Positions 9,209 through 16,773 of a stretch of DNA of 64,000 nucleotides are shown piece by piece (the first letter of the stretch is position 1; the number at the start of each line of letters is the position of its first letter). The translations under genes were made by a program, and so were the position numbers. This stretch comes from Mycobacterium sp. UM_CSW. Its GTDB lineage: Bacteria; Actinomycetota; Actinomycetes; Mycobacteriales; Mycobacteriaceae. The stretch is taken from the NCBI RefSeq assembly GCF_000455205.1, contig NZ_AUWQ01000012.1, positions 62,001 through 126,000 of the forward strand, read 5' to 3'. The notes beneath the pieces were generated by a model. That model had not been told where the DNA came from, searched no databases, and saw nothing but the letters and a program-made list of their open reading frames with translations.

Positions 9209-10063
9209 TCAAGCGTCGGTTGAGGTGAGCTTCCCCAACAAGGGCGGGAATCGCGGCGACCGCTTCTCGAGGAAGCTGGTGATGCCCTCGATAACGTCCG
9301 GACGCGGCATCGCCTCGTGCAGCAGGACCTCGGCGCGCGACGTGGCGTCGACGACGTCGCGAGTGGCGTCGCCGTATACCTGCCGTTTGATCACCGCCAT
9401 CGAAGCCGGCGAGCAATTCCGTGCGATGTCCTCCGCGTATTCCAGGGCGCGGCTCAGCAGATGTTCGGGCGCGACGACTTCTTTGACGAGCCCGAGCGCG
9501 GCCGCCTCCTCGGCGAGGAAGGTGCGCCCGCTCAACAACAGGTCGAGGGCGACGCCCCAGGTCGTCAGGCGCGGAAGTATCCAGGAGATGCCGAATTCGG
9601 CGATCAGGCCGCGGCGCGCGAACACCGCACCGAACTTAGCGCCCGCGGCCGCGAACCGGACGTCGCACATGAGTGCCTGCGTCAGGCCGATGCCGACGCA
9701 GGCTCCGTTGACGGCCGCGATGACGGGCTTGCGCAGTGTGGTCACGAAATGGGGTGGGCGCTCGCCGACCAGCTCGGCCAGGTCGGTCTGAGCCGCCTTC
9801 TCCATCTTCTCGCCGTAGCTGGGCGCCGAACTCGGCGCGCCCAGATACGCGCCGGCGCAGAATCCCTTGCCCCGGCCGGTCACCACGATCACCCGGACGT
9901 CCGGATCCTGTTCGGCTCGGTCGATCCCGGCATAGAAGCCGGCGGCGATGTCCGGGCCCCAGGCGTTCAGGCGATCCGGGCGGTTGAAGGTCAGGATCGC
10001 GACGCCGCTCGCCGTCGCCTCGTAGAGCACCGCGTCTTCGGAGGCACCGTCGCTGCCGGACAT
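9209..10063 (-). CDS. Enoyl-CoA hydratase/isomerase family protein (crotonase 1)
   Basis: 284 residues with the crotonase fold: VAILTFNRPDRLNAW at the N-terminus, the oxyanion-hole segment GRGKGFCAGAYLG, and AAVNGACVGIGLTQ. The residues that align with the two catalytic glutamates of enoyl-CoA hydratase are Thr (in GIGLTQALMCD) and Phe (in FARRGLIAEFG), so simple hydration is doubtful. Start ATG 10063 has AGGAGGTG about 8 nt upstream; the frame is open further to 10150 but that segment covers the promoter. First gene of the six-gene minus-strand operon and preceded by the shared 19-bp motif at 10119-10137. Confidence 0.9.
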   Translation of the reverse strand: MSGSDGASEDAVLYEATASGVAILTFNRPDRLNAWGPDIAAGFYAGIDRAEQDPDVRVIVVTGRGKGFCAGAYLGAPSSAPSYGEKMEKAAQTDLAELVGERPPHFVTTLRKPVIAAVNGACVGIGLTQALMCDVRFAAAGAKFGAVFARRGLIAEFGISWILPRLTTWGVALDLLLSGRTFLAEEAAALGLVKEVVAPEHLLSRALEYAEDIARNCSPASMAVIKRQVYGDATRDVVDATSRAEVLLHEAMPRPDVIEGITSFLEKRSPRFPPLLGKLTSTDA

Positions 10064-10118
10064 CTGCCGCGGCACCTCCTCACGCTTGCCTACCGGATCC
10101 CCACCGACTTTGTACGCA

Positions 10119-10137
10119 TACTGTATACCTATCGGTA
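10119..10137. promoter_or_regulatory. Putative TetR operator, site A
   Basis: TACTGTATACCTATCGGTA lies 55 bp upstream of the first gene of the six-gene catabolic operon. It matches sites at 13124-13142 (on the other strand) and 15898-15916: all three read TACTGTA at one end and a GTA trinucleotide at the other over exactly 19 bp. The ends (TAC and GTA) are dyad-symmetric, as for TetR-family operators. A -10-like TATACAGT overlaps it on the minus strand, so binding would block the promoter. Confidence 0.55.
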
Positions 10138-10268
10138 GCGCATTCCACAACTGCCTCCCCGGCCGGCGGCAGCCCGGTCCAGCAGCGATTTTGCCGATGC
10201 TGAACCGCTAACCGCGCGATGGTCGAAGGTGCTTGGCGGTCTTCGGTTTCCGGTCATCCGGCTGTCGC

Positions 10269-10541
10269 CTAACGGGGCGCCCGTCGCCCGGTGATGAGCT
10301 TGACGATCGCCAGCAAGAGCACCGCGCCGAGCAGACACGTGAGGAACGAGAAGAACAGGCCTCCCCCGGCGACGTCCACGCCGAAGCCGCGCAGCAGGAA
10401 CCCCCCGATCAAGCCGCCCACGACGCCGACCACGATATTGAGGATCAGCCCCATCTGGGCGTCGGTCCCCATGATTTTGCTGCCGACCCAACCGGCCAGT
10501 CCCCCGATGACTATCCAGCCGACCACACCGAGAGTGAGCAT
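10269..10541 (-). CDS. GlsB/YeaQ/YmgE family stress-associated membrane protein
   Basis: 90 residues with three hydrophobic segments at about 5-24, 31-50 and 58-82 and a basic C-terminus. The glycine-rich pattern WIVIGGLAGWVGSKIMG and GLILNIVVGVVGGLIGG is the signature of the transglycosylase-associated (GlsB) family of small inner-membrane proteins, often linked to general stress response. No enzymatic residues are known for the family. It is separated from the catabolic operon by about 200 bp and is probably expressed independently. Confidence 0.85.
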   Translation of the reverse strand: MLTLGVVGWIVIGGLAGWVGSKIMGTDAQMGLILNIVVGVVGGLIGGFLLRGFGVDVAGGGLFFSFLTCLLGAVLLLAIVKLITGRRAPR

Positions 10542-10629
10542 TCCGCAATCCCTTCGGTAGGCGAGTAGCCATCACCCTATGCCGCTTGCGGGCGTTTGAA
10601 ACGGCGATCTGGCGGGTTATCGACGATTG

Positions 10630-10842
10630 GTGAAGACACTGTTGAGAGCGCTCGTTCATCGCCTCCGCCAAGCCCGCGGAGTTTTGCTGCGGGCCCAGTT
10701 GGCGCTGACGGGCGCCCAGATCCTGTTCTGGGTGGCGCTGATCGGCGCTCCGGTCGGTCTCGCGCTGCGGGCCCGACAGCGCCGGATGCGACGTGAGTTG
10801 CCGCGGACGGGCGATGCGGTCGTACCGCCGCCCGTCAACTGA
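10630..10842 (+). CDS. Small putative membrane protein
   Basis: A 70-residue open frame from GTG (an adjacent TTG at 10627 is an alternative). It has a basic amphipathic N-terminus, one hydrophobic segment (ALTGAQILFWVALIGAPVGL, about residues 25-45) and a very basic tail. The ribosome-binding site is weak and I recognise no family. It fills the gap between the GlsB-like gene and the CsbD-like gene. It could be a chance frame in GC-rich DNA. Confidence 0.3.
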   Translation: MKTLLRALVHRLRQARGVLLRAQLALTGAQILFWVALIGAPVGLALRARQRRMRRELPRTGDAVVPPPVN

Positions 10843-10936
10843 TGTTGTGGCGTGTGCCACGTTGCGATCACGTTTGCGCTGACGGGGCAACCGGGAAGGC
10901 TCCAGGTAAGCCATCCATCAACGGGAGGGATATGCA

Positions 10937-11176
10937 ATGGTCGACAGCAAGAGCGGTCCCATCGAGCTGGTCCGGGGCGTCATCGAGGACGTTTTCGGTA
11001 AGGCGAAGGAATTCATCGGCACGATCCTCGGCCGGGATGACCTGATCAACGAGGGTGAGGCCCAGCAGGACAAGGCCGAAGCGCAGCGCAACGCGGGGAA
11101 GAAGGAAGCCGCGGCCGAGAAGGCTCGCGCGAAGGCCAAGGCCGCCGAAGCGCGCGAGCGCGCTGAACAGAACTAA
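10937..11176 (+). CDS. CsbD family stress protein
   Basis: 79 residues, highly charged, starting MVDSKSGPIELVRGVIEDVF with a GGGAGGGA ribosome-binding site. The N-terminal half fits the CsbD pattern (KGKAKEFIGTILGRDDLINEGEAQQDKAEAQ-like); the second half is an Ala/Lys/Glu helix. CsbD-like proteins are small, abundant and controlled by stress sigma factors in other bacteria; their molecular function is unknown. A strong hairpin terminator follows, so this is a single-gene transcript. Confidence 0.85.
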   Translation: MVDSKSGPIELVRGVIEDVFGKAKEFIGTILGRDDLINEGEAQQDKAEAQRNAGKKEAAAEKARAKAKAAEARERAEQN

Positions 11177-11193
11177 ATAGCGCGTCGAGGGAG

Positions 11194-11225
11194 CGGGCCC
11201 GGTTACCGACCGGGCCCGTTTCTCG
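11194..11225 (+). terminator. Rho-independent-type terminator after the CsbD gene
   Basis: CGGGCCCGGT (11194-11203), a 5-nt loop, and ACCGGGCCCG (11209-11218) form a perfect 10-bp stem, followed by TTTCTCGT. It starts 17 nt after the CsbD stop codon. Short T-tracts are usual for mycobacterial terminators. Confidence 0.8.
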
Positions 11226-11257
11226 TCGTAACCGGTTGCGGCGTAATGGTGAGGCGG

Positions 11258-12265
11258 CTATGCCGCGATGAGCCCCAGCCGCCGGTAGGCGTTTTCGATC
11301 TGGGCCTTCGCCTCGCTCGGCAACTGCGCCTGTGGGGGACGGGAGTGGGGATAGTCGCCTATCGGTAGACCCAGCAGTGCGGCGGCGTACTTGAACGCAC
11401 CACCCCAGTGGGTGAAGTAATCCGACCGGCCCGGGTAGCAGGTCCACCACGAGCCCACGTCGAGGTCGAACTGGTCCATCCCGGACTCTCGCCCGTAGTC
11501 CATCGCCTCGAGGAGCTTGTCGCTGCACACCAGATCCCAATACTCGGAAAACAGTCGCCGCTGCGGGGTCTCGAACAGGTAACCGGCCGTGCCCAATTGC
11601 GCCGGACAGACGATGCCGGCCCGCAGCCACCCCGCGCGGTACACGGTCCGGTCGCATTCCCAGACCGTCAGGCCGGGCGCCAACTCGTGCAGCCGCCGGC
11701 TCGCCTCCGGCCGGAACGCGCCCTCCTTGGTGGCGCATACGGCGGGCACCTCGTCGTAGATGCGCGCGCTTTCGGCCGGAGTCAGCACGTAGCCGGAGGA
11801 CGGGGAGTTGAACATGCCCAACGCGATATCGGTGCGTGCGGCAACATACTTGAAGAACCTCAGTACGCCCTCGCCGCCGTGGGCCTCCATCATCGGCGTT
11901 TGGATGTAGGCGATGTCGGCACCCACCTCTTGAGCGTGCCGTGTCAGCTCCAGACAGTCCTTCGCCGACATCGCCGCGGTGCAGGCCTGGATGACGACGT
12001 GGGGGTTGAGGCCGCGCGCCTCCTCGATCGCCACCTCCAGCAATCGCTTGCGCTCATCGAGGGTCAGTGACCAAAACTCCGCGATCCCGCTGGTGCACCA
12101 CAACATCGGGTGCCCCAGGTCGCCGACGCAGTAGCGGACCAACGTCCGGTAGGCGTCCCAGTCGATGTCGTCACCGTCGGTGCCACAGAACGGCGTGTAG
12201 AGGGAGTCGCCGATTCCTCGCAACGCCCCTCGCGCCCAAACACGCGCCTCGCCAGCCGTCGCCAT
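11258..12265 (-). CDS. Dihydrodipicolinate synthase (DapA) family lyase/aldolase
   Basis: 335 residues of the class I aldolase DapA superfamily. The Schiff-base lysine is visible in VCATKEGAF and the carboxylate-binding loop in WCTSGIAEFWSLT. The catalytic tyrosine of DHDPS is absent: the usual TPYYNKP reads TPMMEAH. A lysine-biosynthetic role is therefore unlikely; catabolic members such as hydratase-aldolases of aromatic breakdown are a better analogy. Start ATG 12265 has AGAAGGAG upstream, 34 bp after the SDR stop; the frame is open to 12319 but would overlap the SDR. Downstream gene of a two-gene unit with that SDR. Confidence 0.85.
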   Translation of the reverse strand: MATAGEARVWARGALRGIGDSLYTPFCGTDGDDIDWDAYRTLVRYCVGDLGHPMLWCTSGIAEFWSLTLDERKRLLEVAIEEARGLNPHVVIQACTAAMSAKDCLELTRHAQEVGADIAYIQTPMMEAHGGEGVLRFFKYVAARTDIALGMFNSPSSGYVLTPAESARIYDEVPAVCATKEGAFRPEASRRLHELAPGLTVWECDRTVYRAGWLRAGIVCPAQLGTAGYLFETPQRRLFSEYWDLVCSDKLLEAMDYGRESGMDQFDLDVGSWWTCYPGRSDYFTHWGGAFKYAAALLGLPIGDYPHSRPPQAQLPSEAKAQIENAYRRLGLIAA

Positions 12266-12299
12266 CGTCCACTCCTTCTGTCGGCCAAACGATTTGGAG

Positions 12300-13097
12300 T
12301 CAGGTGAAGTCCGATCCACCGTCGACGTTGATGTTCGCTCCGGTCATGTACGAGTTGCGCCGCGACGCCAGGAACGCGGCGACGGGGCCGATCTCCTCCG
12401 GTAGGCCCGCCCGGGGCATTTGCGCCGGATGCCCGAAATGCTCGGCGATGGCGTCCATCAGCGCATAGGGGTCGGTGCCGTCGACGCCGACGGACTTCGC
12501 CCAGCCGACCAGCGACTCGGAGGCGATGCTGCCCGGCGACACCACATTGACCAGGATCTCGTCCTTGGCCAACAGCAGCGAGAGGTTCTTCGAGACGCTT
12601 GTCAACATCGACTTGGCCGCCGTGTAGGCCGGCAGCATGACGCTTTGCCGCTGGGTCGAGTGCGCCGAGAAGTTGACGATCCGCGCCCATTGGGCCTTGC
12701 GCAGCAGCGGAAGTGCCGAACGAACACAGCGCACCATGCCCATGACGCCCTCTTCGACGGCCTGGTGCCACTGCTCGTCGCTAAGAGCCTCGAAACTGCC
12801 TGGCGCGCCGGGCCCCACGGTGTTGATCAGCACGTTGAGCTCGCCGTCCCACCGCTCGGCGAGTTCGGCGAAGACCTTGTCGACGGCGCCGGCGTCAGTG
12901 ATGTCGGCGTCGAGCCCGAGCGCATCCGGGCTGCCGCGACCGGTCAAGTCCGTCACCGCGGAATCGAGAGCCGCACGGCTGCGGCCGACCAGCGCCACCC
13001 GGGCACCGTCGTCGGCCAGGCAACGAGCCGTGGCCAGACCCATGCCGCGACTGCCTCCGACCACCACCGCGGTGGCATTCGCCAGCCCTAGATCCAT
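12300..13097 (-). CDS. Short-chain dehydrogenase/reductase (SDR)
   Basis: 265 residues of a classical SDR, an NAD(P)-dependent alcohol/ketone oxidoreductase. The nucleotide motif is VVGGSRGMGLA near residue 13 and the active site is YTAAK (about residue 160) with an upstream Ser in NFSAHST. The usual NNAG is replaced by INTVG. The ATG at 13097 follows the 19-bp motif at 13124-13142 by 26 bp. It is cotranscribed with the DapA-like lyase and is divergent from the TetR regulator, so it is a prime target of that regulator. Confidence 0.9.
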   Translation of the reverse strand: MDLGLANATAVVVGGSRGMGLATARCLADDGARVALVGRSRAALDSAVTDLTGRGSPDALGLDADITDAGAVDKVFAELAERWDGELNVLINTVGPGAPGSFEALSDEQWHQAVEEGVMGMVRCVRSALPLLRKAQWARIVNFSAHSTQRQSVMLPAYTAAKSMLTSVSKNLSLLLAKDEILVNVVSPGSIASESLVGWAKSVGVDGTDPYALMDAIAEHFGHPAQMPRAGLPEEIGPVAAFLASRRNSYMTGANINVDGGSDFT

Positions 13098-13123
13098 GTG
13101 TCCAGCCGTTTTACCAAAAAGCC

Positions 13124-13142
13124 TACGATAGGTATTACAGTA
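13124..13142. promoter_or_regulatory. Putative TetR operator, site B
   Basis: TACGATAGGTATTACAGTA, whose complement TACTGTAATACCTATCGTA aligns with sites A and C. The flanking bases extend the dyad to CTAC...GTAG. It lies between the divergent SDR gene (start 13097) and the TetR gene (start 13252), the classical position for a TetR autoregulatory operator. Confidence 0.6.
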
Positions 13143-13251
13143 GCAGACGGAAAACTCGACGACACGCCCGCGTATACGCAGGTCAGAGAGGAACCGCCGG
13201 TAGATTCCACCTTACCGGTGGCACGGCTAGATCGTGATGGAGGTGCCCGTA

Positions 13252-14043
13252 GTGGCAAAGCAGGCAACCGCTGATAAGCGTCAACGGCGCGAGCGCGGGT
13301 CCATCAATCCCGACGACATCATCAGCGGCGCATTCGAACTCGCGGAGCAAGTGTCGATAGACAACCTGAGCATGCCACTGCTCGGCAAACATCTCGGCGT
13401 GGGCGTCACCAGCATCTACTGGTACTTCCGCAAGAAGGACGACCTGCTCAACGCGATGACCGACCGCGCGCTCAGCAAGTACGTGTTCGCCACCCCCTAC
13501 GTCGAGGCCAGCGACTGGCGCGAGACGCTGCGCAACCATGCCCGCCTGATGCGTAAGACGTTCATGGGCAATCCAATTCTGTGCGACCTGATTCTGATTC
13601 GCGCCGCCCTCAGTCCGAAGGCCGCGCGGTTGGGCGCCCAGGAGATGGAGCGCGCGATAGCCAACCTGGTCGAGGCCGGCCTGTCACCCGAGGATGCCTT
13701 CGACACCTACTCCGCCGTTTCGGTTCACGTCCGCGGTTCGGTGGTGCTGCATCGGCTGTACGAGAAGAACCAGACCCCGGACAGCGGGCCGCGCGCCATC
13801 GAGGACGCCGTGGCCATCGATCCCGCCACCACGCCGCTTATCGCACAGGTGACCGGGCAGGGACACCGCATCGGGGCGCCCGACGAAACGAATTTCGAAT
13901 TCGGCCTGGACTGCATCCTCGACCACGCGGCCAGCCTGATCGAAAAGGGCGGTAAAGGCGGCAAGTCCGCGCCGTCGGGGCAACGCAAGGCGACCAAGTC
14001 GCCCGCCCAGCGCGGGCGGAGCAAGGCGACCGCGACGCGGTAA
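13252..14043 (+). CDS. TetR/AcrR family transcriptional regulator
   Basis: 263 residues. The N-terminal helix-turn-helix spans about residues 20-65 (IISGAFELAEQVSIDNLSM, then LGVGVTSIYWYFRKKDDLL). The remainder is a helical ligand domain with a Lys/Arg/Ser-rich tail of about 35 residues that may add nonspecific DNA contact. The GTG at 13252 is preceded by GGAGG at 13239-13243; the upstream GTG at 13234 lacks one. Such proteins usually repress nearby operons until a pathway ligand, often an acyl-CoA, binds. The three 19-bp motifs suggest it controls the surrounding island. Confidence 0.9.
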   Translation: MAKQATADKRQRRERGSINPDDIISGAFELAEQVSIDNLSMPLLGKHLGVGVTSIYWYFRKKDDLLNAMTDRALSKYVFATPYVEASDWRETLRNHARLMRKTFMGNPILCDLILIRAALSPKAARLGAQEMERAIANLVEAGLSPEDAFDTYSAVSVHVRGSVVLHRLYEKNQTPDSGPRAIEDAVAIDPATTPLIAQVTGQGHRIGAPDETNFEFGLDCILDHAASLIEKGGKGGKSAPSGQRKATKSPAQRGRSKATATR

Positions 14044-14099
14044 CTGCCCGCCAAGTCACACCGGCCACACGCGTCGCCAGCGGAGGGGGAATGCCTTGT

Positions 14100-14166
14100 G
14101 CCCGCCTCATAGCGACAAGTCGATCAGCTGCAAACGATGCGCCCGCGTTGTCGCTCGGAGGCGGGC
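14100..14166. repeat. Palindromic repeat element, copy 1
   Basis: A 19-nt arm at 14100-14118 (GCCCGCCTCATAGCGACAA) is complementary, with two mismatches, to 14148-14166. The 21 bases at 14096-14116 are identical to 42215-42235 in copy 2. It lies in the 181-bp gap between the convergent TetR and crotonase genes. It could act as a bidirectional transcription stop or be a mobile palindromic repeat. Confidence 0.7.
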
Positions 14167-14224
14167 AAACTGTCGATCCCTCTTGTGCTGAATCTCTGGT
14201 GGCAGAAGCGAATTGACGCGGCGG

Positions 14225-15130
14225 CTACCCTTGTGTTTCCGGTGGCTCCGGCACGTGGAAATGCTCGTCACGTAGCCGGAAGGCTTCCTTCGCGCCGTGC
14301 TCTGCTCGCGTTTTGACGAAGTTGAACTCGCCCGGCGCGAATTGCAAGTTGGTGCCGTAGGCGTGAAACAGGTAGCTCGCGACTTCTTCGCCCTGGTACG
14401 CCTGGCTCTGCTCGACGAGGCGGAACGCCTCCTTGGCGATGACGACTCCGTCGGCGGGCATCTTCGCCGCCTTCTCTGCCCAGTAGCGAGCCCGCGCCGT
14501 CACCGCGCCGGGATCGCAAGTGTCGGTGAAGATTCCGAGGTGCTCGATCTCGGCGGCCTCGATGATGTCACCGGTCAGCAGCAGCCGTCTGGCCAGCACC
14601 GGCCCCAGCCGGTGGAAGAACATGTGCAGGCTGCCCAGGGCCGGGCCGAGGAAGCGGGTGGCCGGCATGCCGATCTTCGTGTCGCGCGCAATGACGGAGA
14701 TGTCGGTCATCAGCGCCATCTCGAAGCCGCCGCCGAGCGCGTAGCCGGCAATCTCCCCCACCGTCACCTTCGGGAAGCCCATGAAGTTGTGGTAGAAGCC
14801 AAAGGACTTGCGGTCCACGGTGAGTCGCCGACGCTGACTGGGACGACGCTTGGCCGCCGCGTCGTCGGACGCCTTGGCCTTGTCGCCGTACCAGCCGTAG
14901 GCGTTGTTCATGTCGGCCCCGGCGGAAAAGACTCCCTCGGCTCCGCGCAACAGCACCACGGTGAGGTCATCGTCCTCCGCCACTCGGTCCAGGCAGCGGG
15001 CGATGGCCTCACGCATCGTCGCGTCGTAGGAGTTGCGTTGCTTGGGGTTGTTCAGCGTGATCGTCGCGATGCGCCGCTCGGGGTCGACGTCGAAGAGCAC
15101 ACGATCGTCCGAAACGCTGGAGCCGCTCAT
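14225..15130 (-). CDS. Enoyl-CoA hydratase/isomerase family protein (crotonase 2)
   Basis: 301 residues with ATITLNNPKQRNSY, the oxyanion segment GVFSAGADMN, a 40-residue basic insertion, and GYALGGGFEMALMTD, which keeps the first catalytic-type Glu of the family. The second Glu position reads Ala (GMPATRFLG). It is the only one of the island's five crotonases retaining either glutamate. The ATG at 15130 overlaps the thioesterase stop (ATGA) and has AAAGGAG upstream; the frame is open further upstream only through that gene. Reaction unknown: hydration, isomerisation or C-C cleavage are all possible in this fold. Confidence 0.9.
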   Translation of the reverse strand: MSGSSVSDDRVLFDVDPERRIATITLNNPKQRNSYDATMREAIARCLDRVAEDDDLTVVLLRGAEGVFSAGADMNNAYGWYGDKAKASDDAAAKRRPSQRRRLTVDRKSFGFYHNFMGFPKVTVGEIAGYALGGGFEMALMTDISVIARDTKIGMPATRFLGPALGSLHMFFHRLGPVLARRLLLTGDIIEAAEIEHLGIFTDTCDPGAVTARARYWAEKAAKMPADGVVIAKEAFRLVEQSQAYQGEEVASYLFHAYGTNLQFAPGEFNFVKTRAEHGAKEAFRLRDEHFHVPEPPETQG

Positions 15131-15810
15131 CTGCCGGACTCCTTTCGCCGCCTGCCGAATTTGAATCCGGTCAGGTCCTCCGGCCGCGACGCCAACGTCT
15201 TGACCTCGCCCATACACAGCACTTCGTCGTCGAGCAGCAGCCGCGCCGTCGACTCGATGCCCCGTTCGACCTGTGAGCGAACGATGTCGAAGCGCAGGTC
15301 GGTCAGCACGGGCGTCGGCCGGCGGAAGGTGACGAGCAGCGACCGGGTCTTGCCGGAAAGGCCGGTGACGCAATTGTGGTGCTGGATCACGCTGTCGAAG
15401 AACACGCCGAGGAAGCCGCCGTGCACCAGCCCCGGCGGCCCTTCGTAGACGAGCGGGAAGGACACCATCCCGGCGGCTTTCTCGGCATCGAGCTCGTCGA
15501 ACCGGTATTCGGGAAAGCATGGGTTGTAGGCACCGATGTCGGTGGCATGGTTGAGGTATACGCGCCGGGGGTCATCGGCAATCTCGCCGATTCGCGGTGC
15601 GCTGTCCGTCGGGGCCGCGGCGGCCAACTCGCCTTCCCACTCGGCGAACTTCGCGAGCATCGCGTCGACGGTGGGGTGCGGGTGCTCCAGCGATAACAGC
15701 AGCGAGCTGAGGCGCCGCATGGCGCTGGCCGCCGCGACCGTTTGCGCCAGCGGCGCCTCGCCGAATTTGGCGTCGCCGGCGTATGGCGAAGCGGTTGTGC
15801 CGTCGGCCAT
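15127..15810 (-). CDS. PaaI/hotdog-fold thioesterase family protein
   Basis: About 227 residues. The C-terminal half carries the hotdog signature, with VYEGPPGLVHGGFLGVFFDSV and the helix residue pattern HGG...D typical of acyl-CoA thioesterases, followed by VTFRRPTPVLTDL. It likely hydrolyses an acyl-CoA to free acid, perhaps to release dead-end intermediates. ATG 15810 is chosen; a GTG at 15825 is equally open. Its stop overlaps the downstream crotonase start, and it diverges from the plus-strand operon across site C. Confidence 0.8.
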   Translation of the reverse strand: MADGTTASPYAGDAKFGEAPLAQTVAAASAMRRLSSLLLSLEHPHPTVDAMLAKFAEWEGELAAAAPTDSAPRIGEIADDPRRVYLNHATDIGAYNPCFPEYRFDELDAEKAAGMVSFPLVYEGPPGLVHGGFLGVFFDSVIQHHNCVTGLSGKTRSLLVTFRRPTPVLTDLRFDIVRSQVERGIESTARLLLDDEVLCMGEVKTLASRPEDLTGFKFGRRRKESGR

Positions 15811-15897
15811 GCTGCCCTTATCCACGGGGTTTCGCCCCGCTCTGTTCCGTCGTTAGGGTTTCCTTGCTAACTTATACCTCGTATCAATCGTATTGCC

Positions 15898-15916
15898 TAC
15901 TGTATGGGTAACCGTA
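15898..15916. promoter_or_regulatory. Putative TetR operator, site C
   Basis: TACTGTATGGGTAACCGTA, with the inner dyad TACNGT-N7-ACNGTA, lies 25 bp upstream of the first gene of the plus-strand operon and between it and the divergent thioesterase. A weaker related string (TACGATTGATACGAGGTAT on the minus strand, about 15876-15894) lies beside it and may serve the minus-strand promoter. Confidence 0.6.
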
Positions 15917-15941
15917 TCGGCGGAGAAAGGCCGGGTAGACG

Positions 15942-16763
15942 GTGAGTCATGGGGCCGACGCGGCCGAGGCCGAGGGATCGGTCAACGCGTGCCGGGATGG
16001 CGCGGTCCTGCGGGTCACCTTGAATCGCCCGGCGCAGCGTAACGCCTTGACCCACTTGATGATCGGTCAGTTCGTCGACGCGCTGACCGATGCGGCCGCC
16101 GACGATTCGTTGCGCGCGATCCACATCCGCGGCGCGGGAGAAGACTTCTGCGCCGGCGCCGACTGGGTGGCCGCCAATGAGCCCGGCGGCCAACGTCCCC
16201 GCGCGGGTGATCTGGTGCGGCGGATCCCGCACGCCGCCCACCGGGTCATCGAACTCGTCGCGAGCGTTCAGCTGCCGGTGGTCTGCAGCGTGCGGGGATG
16301 GGCGGTGGGGTTCGGCTGCAACCTCGCACTGGCCGCCGACTTCACCGTCGCCGCCACCGACGCGGTGTTGTGGGAACCGTTCGTGGACCGCGGTTTCAGC
16401 CCGGATTCGGGCTCCACCTGGCTGCTGCCCCGCCTGGTCGGGCTGGCACGGGCCAGGCAGATGCTGCTGCTGGGCGAGAAGGTCAACGCGACCGACGCGG
16501 CCGCCTGGGGGCTGATCCACCAGGCGGTGAGCGGACCCGAACTCGACGACACCGCCGGGAAACTGGTGGAGCGGCTGGCCTCGGGACCGACGGCCGCGAT
16601 CGGGCTGGCCAAGCAGGCCCTGAACTTCGGTCAGCACGCGACGTTGAGTCAATCGCTGACGCAGGAGCTGTTCAATCTGGAACTCTCCTGTCGGACAGGC
16701 GATTTCAAAGAGGGGCTGGAGGCGTTTCGGCAACGGCGGGCGCCAAAGTTCCAGGGCAGATGA
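15942..16763 (+). CDS. Enoyl-CoA hydratase/isomerase family protein (crotonase 3)
   Basis: 273 residues starting at GTG with GGAGAAAGG upstream. Motifs: LRVTLNRPAQRNALT, the oxyanion-hole segment AGEDFCAGADW, and RGWAVGFGCNLALAADF. The catalytic Glu positions align with Asn (GFGCN) and Phe (EPFVDRGFSPDSGSTW). It is the first gene of a six-gene plus-strand operon, 10 bp before the next crotonase. Likely acts on a CoA thioester made by one of the operon's ligases; the exact reaction cannot be read from the sequence. Confidence 0.9.
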   Translation: MSHGADAAEAEGSVNACRDGAVLRVTLNRPAQRNALTHLMIGQFVDALTDAAADDSLRAIHIRGAGEDFCAGADWVAANEPGGQRPRAGDLVRRIPHAAHRVIELVASVQLPVVCSVRGWAVGFGCNLALAADFTVAATDAVLWEPFVDRGFSPDSGSTWLLPRLVGLARARQMLLLGEKVNATDAAAWGLIHQAVSGPELDDTAGKLVERLASGPTAAIGLAKQALNFGQHATLSQSLTQELFNLELSCRTGDFKEGLEAFRQRRAPKFQGR

Positions 16764-16773
16764 GGGAGCGCGG

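Noticed and set aside
11341-11375. CCTATCGGTAG string resembling the shared TetR motif
   Set aside because: It lies inside the DapA-like coding sequence, lacks the TACTGTA half and is not near a start codon.
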